Below, one piece after another: positions 52,931-64,000 of a stretch of 64,000 nucleotides of DNA. A program made the translations under genes and the position numbers. Position 1 is the stretch's first letter. Every line of letters begins with the position of its first letter. Under the pieces are notes generated by a model, which was not told the origin of the DNA, searched no databases, and saw nothing but the letters and a program-made list of their open reading frames with translations. This stretch comes from Rubeoparvulum massiliense. GTDB lineage: Bacteria > Bacillota > Bacilli > Rubeoparvulales > Rubeoparvulaceae. The stretch lies in assembly GCF_001049895.1 (NCBI RefSeq), contig NZ_CVPE01000004.1:124001-188000 (forward strand), in the 5' to 3' direction.

Positions 52931-53893
52931 TCAAATTAAATAGGCAAAAAACATATATAGGGAAAGAATGGAAAAGAAGAGACCACAAAGGTAGAGGACG
53001 AGCACCACCTGACGATGACTTAAGCCTGCTTGAAATAAGAGATGATGTAGGTGATTCTTATCGGCACGATACAGAGGAGTGCCTCTTCGCCAGCGTCGGA
53101 CCATCACTTGAACCATATCCACCAATGGAAGGCCCACAATCAGCAAGGTGGCTAGCAATGTAAACAGAGTAGGTCCCTTCATCATGCCACTTAGTGACGT
53201 GACCGCTACCACATAGCCCAAGAGCATCGATCCCGCGTCACCTAAAAAGGCTTGGGCAGGATGAAAATTATATCGCAAAAAGGCTGCAATGGCCCCAATA
53301 AAGAGTACTGCCATCAAAGCAAGCTCATGCTGATCCAGTGCCACAGCAATCACCATCATAGTAAGTAACGAGATGAGGCTGACACCGCTGGCCAATCCAT
53401 CTGCTCCATCCATAAAATTAAACATATTAATAAAAGCAGTAATCCAGAGGAGCGTTAAAATAAAGGAAATTCCCAAGGGGAACTGGATCATCCCCTCGTC
53501 ATTCCAAGGATAACTGATGCTCTGAAAACGGATTCCCAATAGGAAAGCGAGAAGACTTACCCCCAATTGTGCCAAAAGCTTAGGTAATGGCGAAAGCTCT
53601 CGTTGCTGACTCTTATACCAATCGTCGAGGACGCCAATGGCTACTAGGCCCCCTCCCCCGATTACCAGACTCCACAACAGTGAATCGGGAGGAACCCAGA
53701 GTCTGATCAGGAGAAGAAAGCAGCCATAGATGGTGATACCACCCGTTAAGGGGATGGGACGGATATGAATCTTTCTGCCATATGGTACATCCACAAGCCC
53801 CTTACTCACCGCCCATCGATTGATCAAGGGGAGGAACAACCAAACTAGCAAGAAGCTACTGAACAGCGGGAAGAAATAGGGAAGTAATGCCAT
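52931..53893 (-). CDS. WecA/TagO-like undecaprenyl-phosphate sugar-1-phosphate transferase
   Basis: 320-residue membrane enzyme of glycosyltransferase family 4 (MraY/WecA/TagO), with about ten membrane segments. Motifs: 'DVPYGRKIHIRPIPLTGG' (about 35-52), 'IGVLDDWY' near 86 with the metal Asp pair, 'NFMDGADGLASG' near 160, and the cytoplasmic loop 'HHLLFQAGLSHRQ' near 282. It should link GlcNAc-1-P (or a relative) to undecaprenyl phosphate to start wall teichoic acid or another surface glycan. No other glycan genes are nearby. Confidence 0.9.
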   Translation of the reverse strand: MALLPYFFPLFSSFLLVWLFLPLINRWAVSKGLVDVPYGRKIHIRPIPLTGGITIYGCFLLLIRLWVPPDSLLWSLVIGGGGLVAIGVLDDWYKSQQRELSPLPKLLAQLGVSLLAFLLGIRFQSISYPWNDEGMIQFPLGISFILTLLWITAFINMFNFMDGADGLASGVSLISLLTMMVIAVALDQHELALMAVLFIGAIAAFLRYNFHPAQAFLGDAGSMLLGYVVAVTSLSGMMKGPTLFTLLATLLIVGLPLVDMVQVMVRRWRRGTPLYRADKNHLHHLLFQAGLSHRQVVLVLYLCGLFFSILSLYMFFAYLI

Positions 53894-53959
53894 GCAATCC
53901 CTCTTCTCATAAATTCTGATGTTCTCTCTTCTCGCTTATTGTGACCTCGATTAGAAAAG

Positions 53960-53988
53960 AAAAACCCTCCGTTCACGGAGGATTTTTG
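53960..53988 (-). terminator. Terminator after the zinc-ribbon/TPR membrane protein
   Basis: Minus strand: AAATCCTCCG and CGGAGGGTTT arms with a 4-nt loop and T-run, directly after the stop at 53991. Confidence 0.85.
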
Positions 53989-53990
53989 GC

Positions 53991-56330
53991 TTAGTTGGGA
54001 AAACTTTGAACTTCAGTAGCCCATGTATAATCTTGGATTTCTACTCTTGCTTCCTCCATCTCTTCTTGATAGTTGGAATAGATGGTGAAGGTGGTCTTCT
54101 CTCCCCCTTGGACTGGGCCATCTGCATAAGCCCAGTCGGTGAGAACCACATCTCCATTGGCATCATAGTATTCAATGTAAATTACGATCTGTTCAATCAG
54201 ATTATCACTGCGGTTTACAATGGTTCCTACCGCATAAACATAGCCTTCATCATCGGCGTACCATTCCCAGTCAGGAAGGATCACTAAGGGATTTTGATCC
54301 ATGGATTCTTGAGCAGATTTTCCTTCGGTGATCGCATCGATCAGCACTTGGATCCGTTCATCCTCTGGTGCAAATTTCGCTGCATCCTTCAGAACATCCA
54401 TGGCACCTTCCACATCTCCCATGTAGAGAAAATTTTCCGCTACATAGAGAAAATCATTGATAATATACTCTGTTGCCTGATCCATCAGTTCATTCACTTC
54501 ACTGCTTTCGATGACTTCCGCAGCCAATTGTAGCTCTGCGAGGGCAGCCACTGGATCGTAATATAGGAGCTGCTGTGCCTTCATATAATGGTACATGTAC
54601 TCCACTTGCACCATCTTCTTCTGTACTTCTTCCGTATTTCGAATGCCTTGAGCTTTACGTAAGAACTTAATCGCTGCACCATAATCCTCTTTGAGGGAAG
54701 CTTTTTCTCCTAGCGCAATGAATTTGCGATACTCCGCTTCCTTTCGATTACTACGACTCTCGGCAGTATTTAAAAATTCCTGAGCCTTGTCAAACAGCGT
54801 GATAGCATCATCATATTTCCGCTGGCGAAGAGCATCATCTCCCTGCTTCATCCAGTATTCATAATCGCTTTTCTTGGCAAGCTCCTCCATTTCATGGAAT
54901 GGATCGATTCGGCTCGCCCAACGATAATATTGAGCAGCGTCTTCATACTTCCCAGCATCAAATGCTTGCTGACCATTGGTGGATAAGGTCCAATAGAGAG
55001 CAGCTTCACCTCCTACAACGATAAGCAGAAAAGCTAGCAGCATCAAGGTAGCCGCGAGAAGACGGGGACGTACAGGCTGGGTCGTCTTGGATTCGTACAC
55101 GAGTGCTTCCTGAGTGGAGGCAGCTTCAAGACCGATCTCTCCTTCACCTGTCTCCAAAGAACTCGCACCAGAAGAAGCTACATCATGATGGGGTGTTTGA
55201 TAATACCATGCCATGCAGTTTGCAATAAAATGAGCTGTATAAAAAGGACGGAAACCACGAACATTCCAAATGATCTGCTGATCATCCTTGAGTTGAAGGT
55301 GAAGCTGAACCTTGGAGCTGAAGGGTTTACTTGCGATCTCAAACACTCGAATCGCTTCCCAGGCGATCTGTCGATAGGGTGGATCCTTCGTCAAATTCCA
55401 ATAGCGAAATCCCGATGGTGTACAGAGGATTCCCCGCTTCATCTCCCGATCAGCCAAATGAATCATCAATAATGGCTCATCTTCAGGGACAATCCCTGAT
55501 TCCCGTAGTTCATCCATCTTGTCACAGTCTATGAACATCCGTTGTTGGAGACGAGGACGAATCGACCATAGCATGATGAGAAGGAGAAGACCTCCCACTG
55601 CATAATCAGGAAGATGGTAGACCTGATCCAACCAACTAGGAAGCCAAGCAAACTGATAGGCAATCTCCACAATGAGTGAATTTAAAAAAAGGATAAATAA
55701 TGCCCACATCACAGGCCGTTGAAGTAGTTTTTCCTTAATTAATATGGGGCGATCCATATCTAATACAAATTGCTGATCTGCATGTTGAAGCTGCCATTCT
55801 GCTTCCCGTTTTCGATAATACGGTTGCAATAGCCTTAATAAGATAAGGCTGGCAAAGAGATTAAATAATAGGGTGAGTGGATTGAAAAGCAGATGAAAAA
55901 CCTGCCACAAGAGGTTCTCTTCCGTCACCAACCACAAACCGCCATGATTGGTCCAAAACATCAAGCTCAAGAATAATCCATTTAACAAGAGCAGACTAAT
56001 TGGAACCCAATAATGCTTCCGAATCGTCCAGCGTCGTAGTAAAACGAATGCAATAATGGCTGATAACCATGGCCCAAGCCATGTACCAAGCGCAAAGCCA
56101 ATCAGGGGTGAGGTTGGTCTTTTGATCGCAGGACGCTCCTCCTTCAATTCTTGCTGAACGGGACAAGGCTCCTCCATCTCTACATGCGTTGCACGATCTA
56201 CATGATCATCTATTTCCTCATGAATTTCATGAGCTGCATGATCTTCATGCTCTTCATGTAAAGTGGCTCCACACTGTGTACAAAAGCGATACTGGCCTTG
56301 TTCCTCATGACCACATTGTGGACACTGCAT
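53991..56330 (-). CDS. Zinc-ribbon, multi-TM, TPR and FxLYD-domain protein
   Basis: 779 residues, not a named family. Order of parts: an N-terminal zinc ribbon ('CPQCGHEEQGQYRFCTQCG', 3-21); a His/Glu-rich stretch (about 25-55); five hydrophobic segments (about 75-250); a soluble part (about 255-410); a sixth hydrophobic segment (about 425-447); TPR-like helical repeats (about 455-660, e.g. 'AGKYEDAAQYYRWASRIDP', 'QRKYDDAITLFDKAQEFL'); and a C-terminal FxLYD-like beta domain (about 690-775, 'GTIVNRSDNLIEQIVIYIEYYDANG'). The topology suggests a cytoplasmic zinc ribbon and an outside TPR/FxLYD region. The start follows GAGGGGGG. Function unknown. Confidence 0.8.
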   Translation of the reverse strand: MQCPQCGHEEQGQYRFCTQCGATLHEEHEDHAAHEIHEEIDDHVDRATHVEMEEPCPVQQELKEERPAIKRPTSPLIGFALGTWLGPWLSAIIAFVLLRRWTIRKHYWVPISLLLLNGLFLSLMFWTNHGGLWLVTEENLLWQVFHLLFNPLTLLFNLFASLILLRLLQPYYRKREAEWQLQHADQQFVLDMDRPILIKEKLLQRPVMWALFILFLNSLIVEIAYQFAWLPSWLDQVYHLPDYAVGGLLLLIMLWSIRPRLQQRMFIDCDKMDELRESGIVPEDEPLLMIHLADREMKRGILCTPSGFRYWNLTKDPPYRQIAWEAIRVFEIASKPFSSKVQLHLQLKDDQQIIWNVRGFRPFYTAHFIANCMAWYYQTPHHDVASSGASSLETGEGEIGLEAASTQEALVYESKTTQPVRPRLLAATLMLLAFLLIVVGGEAALYWTLSTNGQQAFDAGKYEDAAQYYRWASRIDPFHEMEELAKKSDYEYWMKQGDDALRQRKYDDAITLFDKAQEFLNTAESRSNRKEAEYRKFIALGEKASLKEDYGAAIKFLRKAQGIRNTEEVQKKMVQVEYMYHYMKAQQLLYYDPVAALAELQLAAEVIESSEVNELMDQATEYIINDFLYVAENFLYMGDVEGAMDVLKDAAKFAPEDERIQVLIDAITEGKSAQESMDQNPLVILPDWEWYADDEGYVYAVGTIVNRSDNLIEQIVIYIEYYDANGDVVLTDWAYADGPVQGGEKTTFTIYSNYQEEMEEARVEIQDYTWATEVQSFPN

Positions 56331-56353
56331 GTTGATTCCCCCCTCTAACTTTC

Positions 56354-56386
56354 AACCTCCCGTATCATTGGCGATACGAGAGGTTT
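56354..56386 (-). terminator. Possible weak terminator after pruA
   Basis: AACCTCCCGTATC and GATACGAGAGGTT arms (one mismatch). A pyrimidine-rich tail exists only on the plus side; on the minus side, where it is needed, the tail is not T-rich. Confidence 0.4.
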
Positions 56387-56411
56387 CTTCCTTTTACCCA
56401 TAGTATATCAT

Positions 56412-57959
56412 CTAGAATGCTTCAGAAGTGAGTTTAGCTTGTAAGAATTGGTAAAGATAATCAGGACCACCTGCTTTAGAATCGGTACCCGACATATTAA
56501 AGCCACCGAAGGGATGAACACCGACGAGAGCACCTGTACACTTCCGATTGAAATAGAGATTGCCCACATGAAGCTCTTCCCGTGCCCGTTCAATGGATTC
56601 ACGATTCCGCGTAAACAATGAACCTGTTAACCCATATTCTGTGCCATTGGCAATGGCAAAGGCTTCATCTAAATCAGAGAAGGGAGTGAAAGCAACCACA
56701 GGACCAAAAATCTCCTCCTGCATGATCCGACTGGCTGGAGCAGCATCACGGAAGATGGTGGGCTGGATGAAGAAACCATTCAATTCCAAAGCATTTCCTC
56801 CTGTGACCAGCTTGGCTTCCGCTTTGCCGATAGCAATATACCCTAAGATTTTATTCATTGCCGACTGATCAATGACTGGTCCCATATACGTTTCTTGCTG
56901 GCGAACATCGCCGACCTGCAGCTGCTCGGTGATTTGAGTGACCTTGGCTAATACCTCCTCATACACATCCTCATGGACGATGGCCCGCGAGCAAGCAGAG
57001 CACTTCTGTCCAGAGAAACCAAAGGCGCTGGTGACGATATTGCGGGCTGCCCCATCTAGATCCGCATCATGATCCACAATGATGAAGTCTTTTCCACCCA
57101 TCTCTGCAATATAACGTTTTAACCAGATTTGATTGGGCTGTACCTTAGCGATCCGCTCATAGATACGCACGCCTACATCCCGTGAACCCGTGAAGGAGAC
57201 GAATCGCGTCAGGGGGTGATCCACAAGGAAGTCACCAACCTCACTACCACTGCCAGGTAGGAAGTTTAATACCCCATCAGGCAGTCCTACTTCCTTCATC
57301 AGCTCCACGAACTTCGCTGCGATCACTGGTGTCGCACTAGCTGGCTTCAAGACCACCGTATTCCCTGTAACGATAGCAGATACTGTGATCCCCACCATAA
57401 TTGCTAAGGGAAAATTCCAAGGTGGGATGATCACCCCTACACCCAAGGGAATATAGTTCTGCTGGTTATCCTCACCTGGGAAATGTACCAGTTCTACAGG
57501 CCGATTGATGCGAATCATCTCCTGGCCATAGTATTCAAGAAAATCGATGGCTTCCGCTGTATCAGCATCTGCCTCTGCCCAGCTCTTGCCTGCTTCATAG
57601 GTTAACCATGCTGAGAAATAATGCTTACGCTGACGTAAAAGGGTAGCTGCTTTCAAGAGGTAACGGGCACGATGCTCCGCAGGAACCCTCCTCCATTGCT
57701 TAAAAGCCTGTGAAGCTCCCTGAATCGCTTGCTCTGCATGTTCAAGATCTGCCTTGGTAACACGACCAACTACTTGATCCTTTTGTGATGGGTTATAGGA
57801 GGTAATCCACGCTTTCCCGTAAATGGCTTCCCCTCCAATGATCAAGGGATACTCCTGACCCAGCTCCTGCTCCACCTGTTGAAGTGCTGCTTCATAGCCC
57901 TTCACCTCATTCTCCTTGCTAAAATCGGTAAATGGCTCATTACGAAATGGTACAACCAT
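56412..57959 (-). CDS. pruA: L-glutamate gamma-semialdehyde dehydrogenase (P5C dehydrogenase)
   Basis: 515-residue aldehyde dehydrogenase of the RocA/PruA type, oxidising P5C-derived glutamate semialdehyde to glutamate with NAD. Catalytic Glu in '[12 protein letters not shown]' near 288 and nucleophile Cys in '[15 protein letters not shown]' near 322; the NAD loop '[16 protein letters not shown]' is near 251. The group-1 N-terminus '[19 protein letters not shown]' is typical. It completes proline breakdown begun by the enzyme at 10417. No proline permease is in the window. It is inserted between camS and the TPR protein with its own ribosome site. Confidence 0.95.
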   Translation of the reverse strand: MVVPFRNEPFTDFSKENEVKGYEAALQQVEQELGQEYPLIIGGEAIYGKAWITSYNPSQKDQVVGRVTKADLEHAEQAIQGASQAFKQWRRVPAEHRARYLLKAATLLRQRKHYFSAWLTYEAGKSWAEADADTAEAIDFLEYYGQEMIRINRPVELVHFPGEDNQQNYIPLGVGVIIPPWNFPLAIMVGITVSAIVTGNTVVLKPASATPVIAAKFVELMKEVGLPDGVLNFLPGSGSEVGDFLVDHPLTRFVSFTGSRDVGVRIYERIAKVQPNQIWLKRYIAEMGGKDFIIVDHDADLDGAARNIVTSAFGFSGQKCSACSRAIVHEDVYEEVLAKVTQITEQLQVGDVRQQETYMGPVIDQSAMNKILGYIAIGKAEAKLVTGGNALELNGFFIQPTIFRDAAPASRIMQEEIFGPVVAFTPFSDLDEAFAIANGTEYGLTGSLFTRNRESIERAREELHVGNLYFNRKCTGALVGVHPFGGFNMSGTDSKAGGPDYLYQFLQAKLTSEAF

Positions 57960-58022
57960 CGTACAACCGCCCCCTTCCTTTTTTTATCTATTTTACTCTA
58001 GATTCCCTTTTTACTCAATGAA

Positions 58023-58049
58023 AAAACCGTGGCTTCAGCAACCACGGTT
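58023..58049 (-). terminator. Terminator after camS
   Basis: Minus strand: AACCGTGG and CCACGGTT arms, loop of about 9 nt, TTTTTT tail, 7 nt after the camS stop. Confidence 0.85.
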
Positions 58050-58055
58050 ATCCGA

Positions 58056-59159
58056 CTAATTTCGATAGATATGCATATAATCTTTTCCTTCAATAGGGCG
58101 TACATAGAGGGCTTGCGGTTTATTGACAGAGGAAACATAAAGATTGATATGGACCGACTTAGGAAGGGTATCCTTCAATTGCTCACCAAGATACTGCGTC
58201 AGCTGAATTACCTCGGTCTTCGACTCAAAGGAAGCATTGGCCTCCACGGTCAGTTCCACCAGTTGCTTATTCACAAAGCGACCTGTTCCCACTAAACTTA
58301 CATAATTAGGAAAAAAGTCCTGAGCATTATCGGAGATTGTATTAAATTGATCCTGAAGATCCTCATACTTTGTAGCAAGCTCACCGCTTGGGAAGATCAA
58401 GTACTCTTCACCAAGGTCCTCCCACTCACTGATTTTTTCCTCCTTCGCCTTCACCTTACCCACTGCCACGAAATTCCCTGGCAGGAAGGATTGGGCTGGC
58501 TGTGTATAATAGAGGGCAATGATGATGGGCACGTCGATCCCTTGATTACGAATACGTAGTGTCACTTCCTGGGCGATGCCCTTCCCCTTCTCCAATTGCT
58601 GCTGTAGAAGGTGTGCCCGCTCTTGGGCATCCTTCACCTTGGCAGGTGGCGCAATAGAAAGGCCGATCACCATCCCAGCCAGCGTTCCATCACGTTGCAC
58701 ATAATCATGCTCGAGCAGGTGAAGAAGAAATAGAGGCTCCTGTTTTTCCACCTTGGGATTCTTCGCAGGATTAAGGCCCTCCGGATTCTCTGCAGAATTG
58801 CGCTCCAACCAGCGAACGACCTGCTCACGCTTCAACATATTCCCCTCTTGAAAATAGACCTTCTCCCGATCAAAGGTCTGCTGGGCAATATCTAGCATCC
58901 CTAGCTCAAGATGGTTCCCATCCACACGTCCAATTCTCGAAGCGAGCAAGCCTCTCGTCTCGTTCGTATGATAGGGAAGCAAGCTATTAAAATATTGTTC
59001 TCCCGCTTCTAAGGAAGTGGTCACACTCAGATCCAGCACTTGATCCTCTTGGGAGGTATCCTCTGGTGTAGTACATCCGGTTATCATAGAGGTACCAAGA
59101 AGTACACTACAGAATAGAAGAAGAAGACGGCGTAAGCGATTGAGGTTGATTTGATTCAT
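58056..59159 (-). CDS. camS: CamS-family lipoprotein
   Basis: 367-residue exported lipoprotein. The signal peptide is followed by the lipobox 'SMITGC' with Cys at about residue 29. The rest matches the CamS sex-pheromone/adhesion lipoprotein family, with 'GTLAGMVIGLSI' near 165 and the C-terminal 'VSSVNKPQALYVRP'. In staphylococci and enterococci, the signal peptide of CamS-like proteins yields peptide pheromones. Its place after ligA is conserved in Bacillales. Confidence 0.9.
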   Translation of the reverse strand: MNQINLNRLRRLLLLFCSVLLGTSMITGCTTPEDTSQEDQVLDLSVTTSLEAGEQYFNSLLPYHTNETRGLLASRIGRVDGNHLELGMLDIAQQTFDREKVYFQEGNMLKREQVVRWLERNSAENPEGLNPAKNPKVEKQEPLFLLHLLEHDYVQRDGTLAGMVIGLSIAPPAKVKDAQERAHLLQQQLEKGKGIAQEVTLRIRNQGIDVPIIIALYYTQPAQSFLPGNFVAVGKVKAKEEKISEWEDLGEEYLIFPSGELATKYEDLQDQFNTISDNAQDFFPNYVSLVGTGRFVNKQLVELTVEANASFESKTEVIQLTQYLGEQLKDTLPKSVHINLYVSSVNKPQALYVRPIEGKDYMHIYRN

Positions 59160-59176
59160 TGAATTCTCTCCTCCTG

Positions 59177-61243
<2,067 letters not shown>

Positions 61244-63421
61244 TTATGCTTTCTCAATGGGGGCGAATTTGGCTAATAGTTTCTTAATTCCCATCCCAGG
61301 GAAAGCGATATCCAATTCTAAATTATCCCCTTCACCCTTACAACCAACGATGGTACCAATACCCCATTTCCCATGCTGTACCTTCTCTCCCACCTTCCAT
61401 GATAAGGTGAGATCAGCTCCCGGATGGATCCGCTGCGAACGTAATGATGTGGAAGACCTGAACATCGCTTGCTGTTGCTTCTTGCCATCCCGTTCTAGTA
61501 GCTCCTCAGGAATCTCATCGATAAAGCGGGATGCTGGCATGGACTGGATCCGTCCATAAATGGTACGGCTACGTGCATAGGTGAGATACAGCCCCTTCTC
61601 TGCACGGGTGATCCCCACATAAGCAAGACGACGCTCCTCCTCCATCTCATGCTCATCGCTGAGCGCTCGATTATGAGGAAATAATCCTTCCTCCATACCC
61701 ACTAAGAAGACATAGGGAAACTCCAAGCCCTTGGCACTATGCAAGGTCATGAGGGTAATCCGCTTTTGTCCTTCATCCCATTGATCCACATCGGCCACCA
61801 GTGCAACGTCAGAGAGGAAGCTGATTAAGGAATGGTCCTCACTCTTCTTTTCAAAATCAAGGGTAACCGAGAGAAACTCTTGAATATTTTCGATCCGCGT
61901 CTGTGCTTCAATGGTCTTCTCCTGTTGTAGCTCCTCAATGTAGCGAGAGCGTTCTAGCACTTGCTCTGTCAGTTCATGTACCGATTGATAATCCACCTGT
62001 CCGCTCAATTCTCGAATCATTTCAGCAAAGGCGCCCAGTTGTCCAGCTGCTTTCCCGCTCACACCAGCCTCTTCTGCCGAGGAAGCTGCTGTATAGAGGG
62101 AGATTCCTTGTTCAAAAGCATATTGACTCAGCTTATCCAACGAGGTGGCACCAATACCTCGTTTGGGAACATTCACAATCCGTTTAAAGCTGGCATCATC
62201 ATGGGGATTCGCCACCAGCTTCAGATAAGCCATCACATCACGAATCTCTTTCCGCTCATAGAAGCGCGTGCCGCCCACGAGCTGATAAGGATGGCTACTC
62301 TTAATGAGCACTTCCTCAATGATCCGTGATTGGGCATTGGTTCGATAGAGAATGGCAAAGTCTTGATAGGAGGCACCTTCCTGCAGCTTCTTCTCCAGCT
62401 GCTCTACGATGTAGTATGCCTCATCATGCTCCGTCTCTGCCTCATAGAGCTGAATCAGAGGGCCATCCTCATTCTCTGTCCATAGGTTTTTCTCTTTCCG
62501 CTCGGTATTATTGCGGATCACCTCATTGGCTGCCTGAAGGATGCGCTTGGTGGAGCGATAATTCTGCTCCAGCAAAATCACCTGTGCATCAGGATAATCC
62601 TCTTCAAAGCGTAGAATGTTGGTGATATCGGCGCCGCGCCAGCTGTAGATGGATTGGTCTGTATCGCCAACCACACAGATATTCTGGTGGCTTGCTGCCA
62701 ATAGATGCACTAGCTGATATTGCACCGCATTCGTATCCTGGTATTCATCCACATGAATATAGCGGAACTTCTTTTGGTAATATTCTAGTACTTCTGGTAC
62801 CTTCTTAAAGAGTTGAACAGTGACCATTAATAGATCATCGAAGTCCAAGGATTGGTTGGTTTTCAAGCGCCGTTGATACTCCGTATAGACATCGCTAACC
62901 ACCTTCATAAATGGATCGCCTACAAGGTTGGCATACTCCTCTGGTGATTGTAATGCGTTCTTCGCTTGACTAATGGTGGCCAGAATGGCTCGAGGATCGA
63001 AGCGCTTGGGATCGATGTTAAGTACCTTCAGGATATCCTTCACCTGACTGAGCTGGTCTGTGCTATCAAGGATGGTGAAACGAGAGGAATAGCCGATCCG
63101 CTCAATATCTCGACGTAAAATCCGGACACACATACTGTGGAAGGTGGAGATCCAAATATCCTCTGCATCTGCTCCCACCAATTGAGATACCCGTTCCTTC
63201 ATCTCACGGGCTGCCTTATTTGTAAAGGTAATGGCTAGGATGCTCCAGGGAGCCACCCGCTTCTCCGCCAATAAATACGCGATGCGCTGCGTTACCACAC
63301 GCGTCTTGCCACTCCCTGCACCTGCTAAGATTAAGACAGGGCCTTCCGTGGTGAGTACTGCTCGTCGTTGTTCAGGATTAAGTCCAGTAAGAATACTTGA
63401 TTGCTCCATATGTACTTCCAC
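61244..63421 (-). CDS. pcrA: ATP-dependent DNA helicase PcrA
   Basis: 725-residue UvrD/Rep-family superfamily 1A helicase, essential in Gram-positive DNA repair and for removing RecA and R-loops. Motif I '[10 protein letters not shown]' near 34, 'VDEYQDTN' (motif II) near 225, '[14 protein letters not shown]' near 250, 'LEQNYRST' near 285, '[15 protein letters not shown]' near 560, '[14 protein letters not shown]' near 605, and the C-terminal Tudor-like RNA-polymerase-binding domain '[17 protein letters not shown]' near 677. Starts at GTG 63421 after AAAGGTG. It is followed at once by ligA, as in Bacillus. Confidence 0.97.
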   Translation of the reverse strand: MEVHMEQSSILTGLNPEQRRAVLTTEGPVLILAGAGSGKTRVVTQRIAYLLAEKRVAPWSILAITFTNKAAREMKERVSQLVGADAEDIWISTFHSMCVRILRRDIERIGYSSRFTILDSTDQLSQVKDILKVLNIDPKRFDPRAILATISQAKNALQSPEEYANLVGDPFMKVVSDVYTEYQRRLKTNQSLDFDDLLMVTVQLFKKVPEVLEYYQKKFRYIHVDEYQDTNAVQYQLVHLLAASHQNICVVGDTDQSIYSWRGADITNILRFEEDYPDAQVILLEQNYRSTKRILQAANEVIRNNTERKEKNLWTENEDGPLIQLYEAETEHDEAYYIVEQLEKKLQEGASYQDFAILYRTNAQSRIIEEVLIKSSHPYQLVGGTRFYERKEIRDVMAYLKLVANPHDDASFKRIVNVPKRGIGATSLDKLSQYAFEQGISLYTAASSAEEAGVSGKAAGQLGAFAEMIRELSGQVDYQSVHELTEQVLERSRYIEELQQEKTIEAQTRIENIQEFLSVTLDFEKKSEDHSLISFLSDVALVADVDQWDEGQKRITLMTLHSAKGLEFPYVFLVGMEEGLFPHNRALSDEHEMEEERRLAYVGITRAEKGLYLTYARSRTIYGRIQSMPASRFIDEIPEELLERDGKKQQQAMFRSSTSLRSQRIHPGADLTLSWKVGEKVQHGKWGIGTIVGCKGEGDNLELDIAFPGMGIKKLLAKFAPIEKA

Positions 63422-63445
63422 AATGCCACACCTTTCCTCTTCAGA

Positions 63446-64000
63446 TCAAATTGATGATGGTTGTTGAGGTACGGTTTCCAACGCTCGTCGCCAATCCTCA
63501 TAGATCAAATTGCCAACGACGATGGTATCCGCTCGTTCACTCATCACCTGTGCTTGCTCTTGATTCCCAATTCCTCCTCCATAGAAGAGGTGGGAATGGG
63601 TTGTTCGACGTTGCACCTGCTCTATCCAGCTCGGGTCACCATAGATTCCGCTATACTCGAGATAGAGAATCGGTAGCTGCAGTAGGCGATCAGTCAACGT
63701 AGTATATACGAATAAGTCATCGATACTATTGGGCTGAACACTGGCAGTTAAACGACCGACCTTGGAATCCGGATTAAGAACCACATAGCCTTCCACCGTC
63801 AGCTCATGCCAAGGGATCAAACGTCCATATTGCTTAATCGCCTCCATATGTGGCTGTAACAGCCATTCTGCTCTACCAGCATTGACCACCAGTGGAATGA
63901 AATAATGATCGAACCCAGGAACCACAGCATCCAAGCGGGAAACCTCTTGGATACAAGGAATCGCATAGCTACGTACCCGCCCTAGCAATTCTGTTACGTT
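63446..64000 (-). CDS. pcrB: Heptaprenylglyceryl phosphate synthase PcrB (5' end beyond window)
   Basis: TIM-barrel prenyltransferase that joins heptaprenyl diphosphate to sn-glycerol-1-phosphate, making an archaeal-type ether lipid in Bacillales. About 185 residues are visible; the first about 45 are right of the window. Conserved 'DAVVPGFDHYFIPLVVN' near the start of the visible part, 'EGYVVLNPDSKVGRL', 'YLEYSGIYGDP', and the phosphate loops 'LFYGGGIGNQEQA' and 'ADTIVVGNLIYED'. The frame opens at the window edge without a start codon. Neighbour of pcrA as in Bacillus; the glycerol-1-phosphate dehydrogenase partner (AraM) is not in view. Confidence 0.95.
   Translation of the reverse strand, partial: NVTELLGRVRSYAIPCIQEVSRLDAVVPGFDHYFIPLVVNAGRAEWLLQPHMEAIKQYGRLIPWHELTVEGYVVLNPDSKVGRLTASVQPNSIDDLFVYTTLTDRLLQLPILYLEYSGIYGDPSWIEQVQRRTTHSHLFYGGGIGNQEQAQVMSERADTIVVGNLIYEDWRRALETVPQQPSSI

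Overview
The window comes from a low-to-mid GC Firmicute of the order Bacillales. The pcrB-pcrA-ligA-camS-(pruA)-gatCAB gene order, a YtpB/DUF2600 terpene synthase, a YjcZ-type small sporulation-associated peptide, a kip/ycs-like 5-oxoprolinase operon and strong Shine-Dalgarno sites upstream of almost every gene all point there. Species cannot be named from sequence alone. No rRNA, tRNA or CRISPR array was seen.

Layout. 1-8432 (minus strand, AT-rich): a type I restriction-modification operon, XRE regulator - hsdM - hsdS - AAA ATPase - HNH nuclease - hsdR (runs off the left edge). The ATPase/HNH pair resembles a Septu (PtuA/PtuB) cassette built into the operon. 8648-15940 (minus): an RlmCD-type rRNA methyltransferase, proline dehydrogenase, and the arginine operon argC-J-B-D behind a promoter overlapped by a long palindrome. 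16192-29083: mixed metabolic, membrane and transport genes (YtpB, YtcJ-like amidohydrolase, SDR, BioY, PhoX, an RsgA paralogue with an attenuator-like leader, NCS2 purine permease, YkvA, TspO-like, Lnt-like). 29149-33860: AraC regulator divergent from pxpB-pxpC-pxpA and an NRAMP-type transporter, a 5-oxoproline use operon.

34149-41495: a decayed gene, YdbC/PC4, alpha/beta hydrolase, hybrid cluster protein and a cupin that share an upstream palindrome with the same promoter geometry, NUDIX, two GNAT proteins and a tandem pair of DUF1259 proteins. 41500-46440: a second AT-rich segment holding a decayed XRE gene, RidA, a ParA stub, a dead IS3-family element and an ECF sigma/anti-sigma pair; it abuts the 3' end of a second RlmCD-type gene. 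46447-64000: housekeeping genes on the minus strand (rRNA methyltransferase, DagK, GatBAC, WecA/TagO-like transferase, a large zinc-ribbon/TPR membrane protein, PruA, CamS, LigA, PcrA, PcrB).

The most interesting points are the ATPase-HNH cassette inside the hsd operon, the short-peptide/tandem-terminator leader before the RsgA paralogue, the paired regulatory palindromes before hcp and the cupin gene, and the apparent use of rlmCD 3' ends as borders of foreign DNA.
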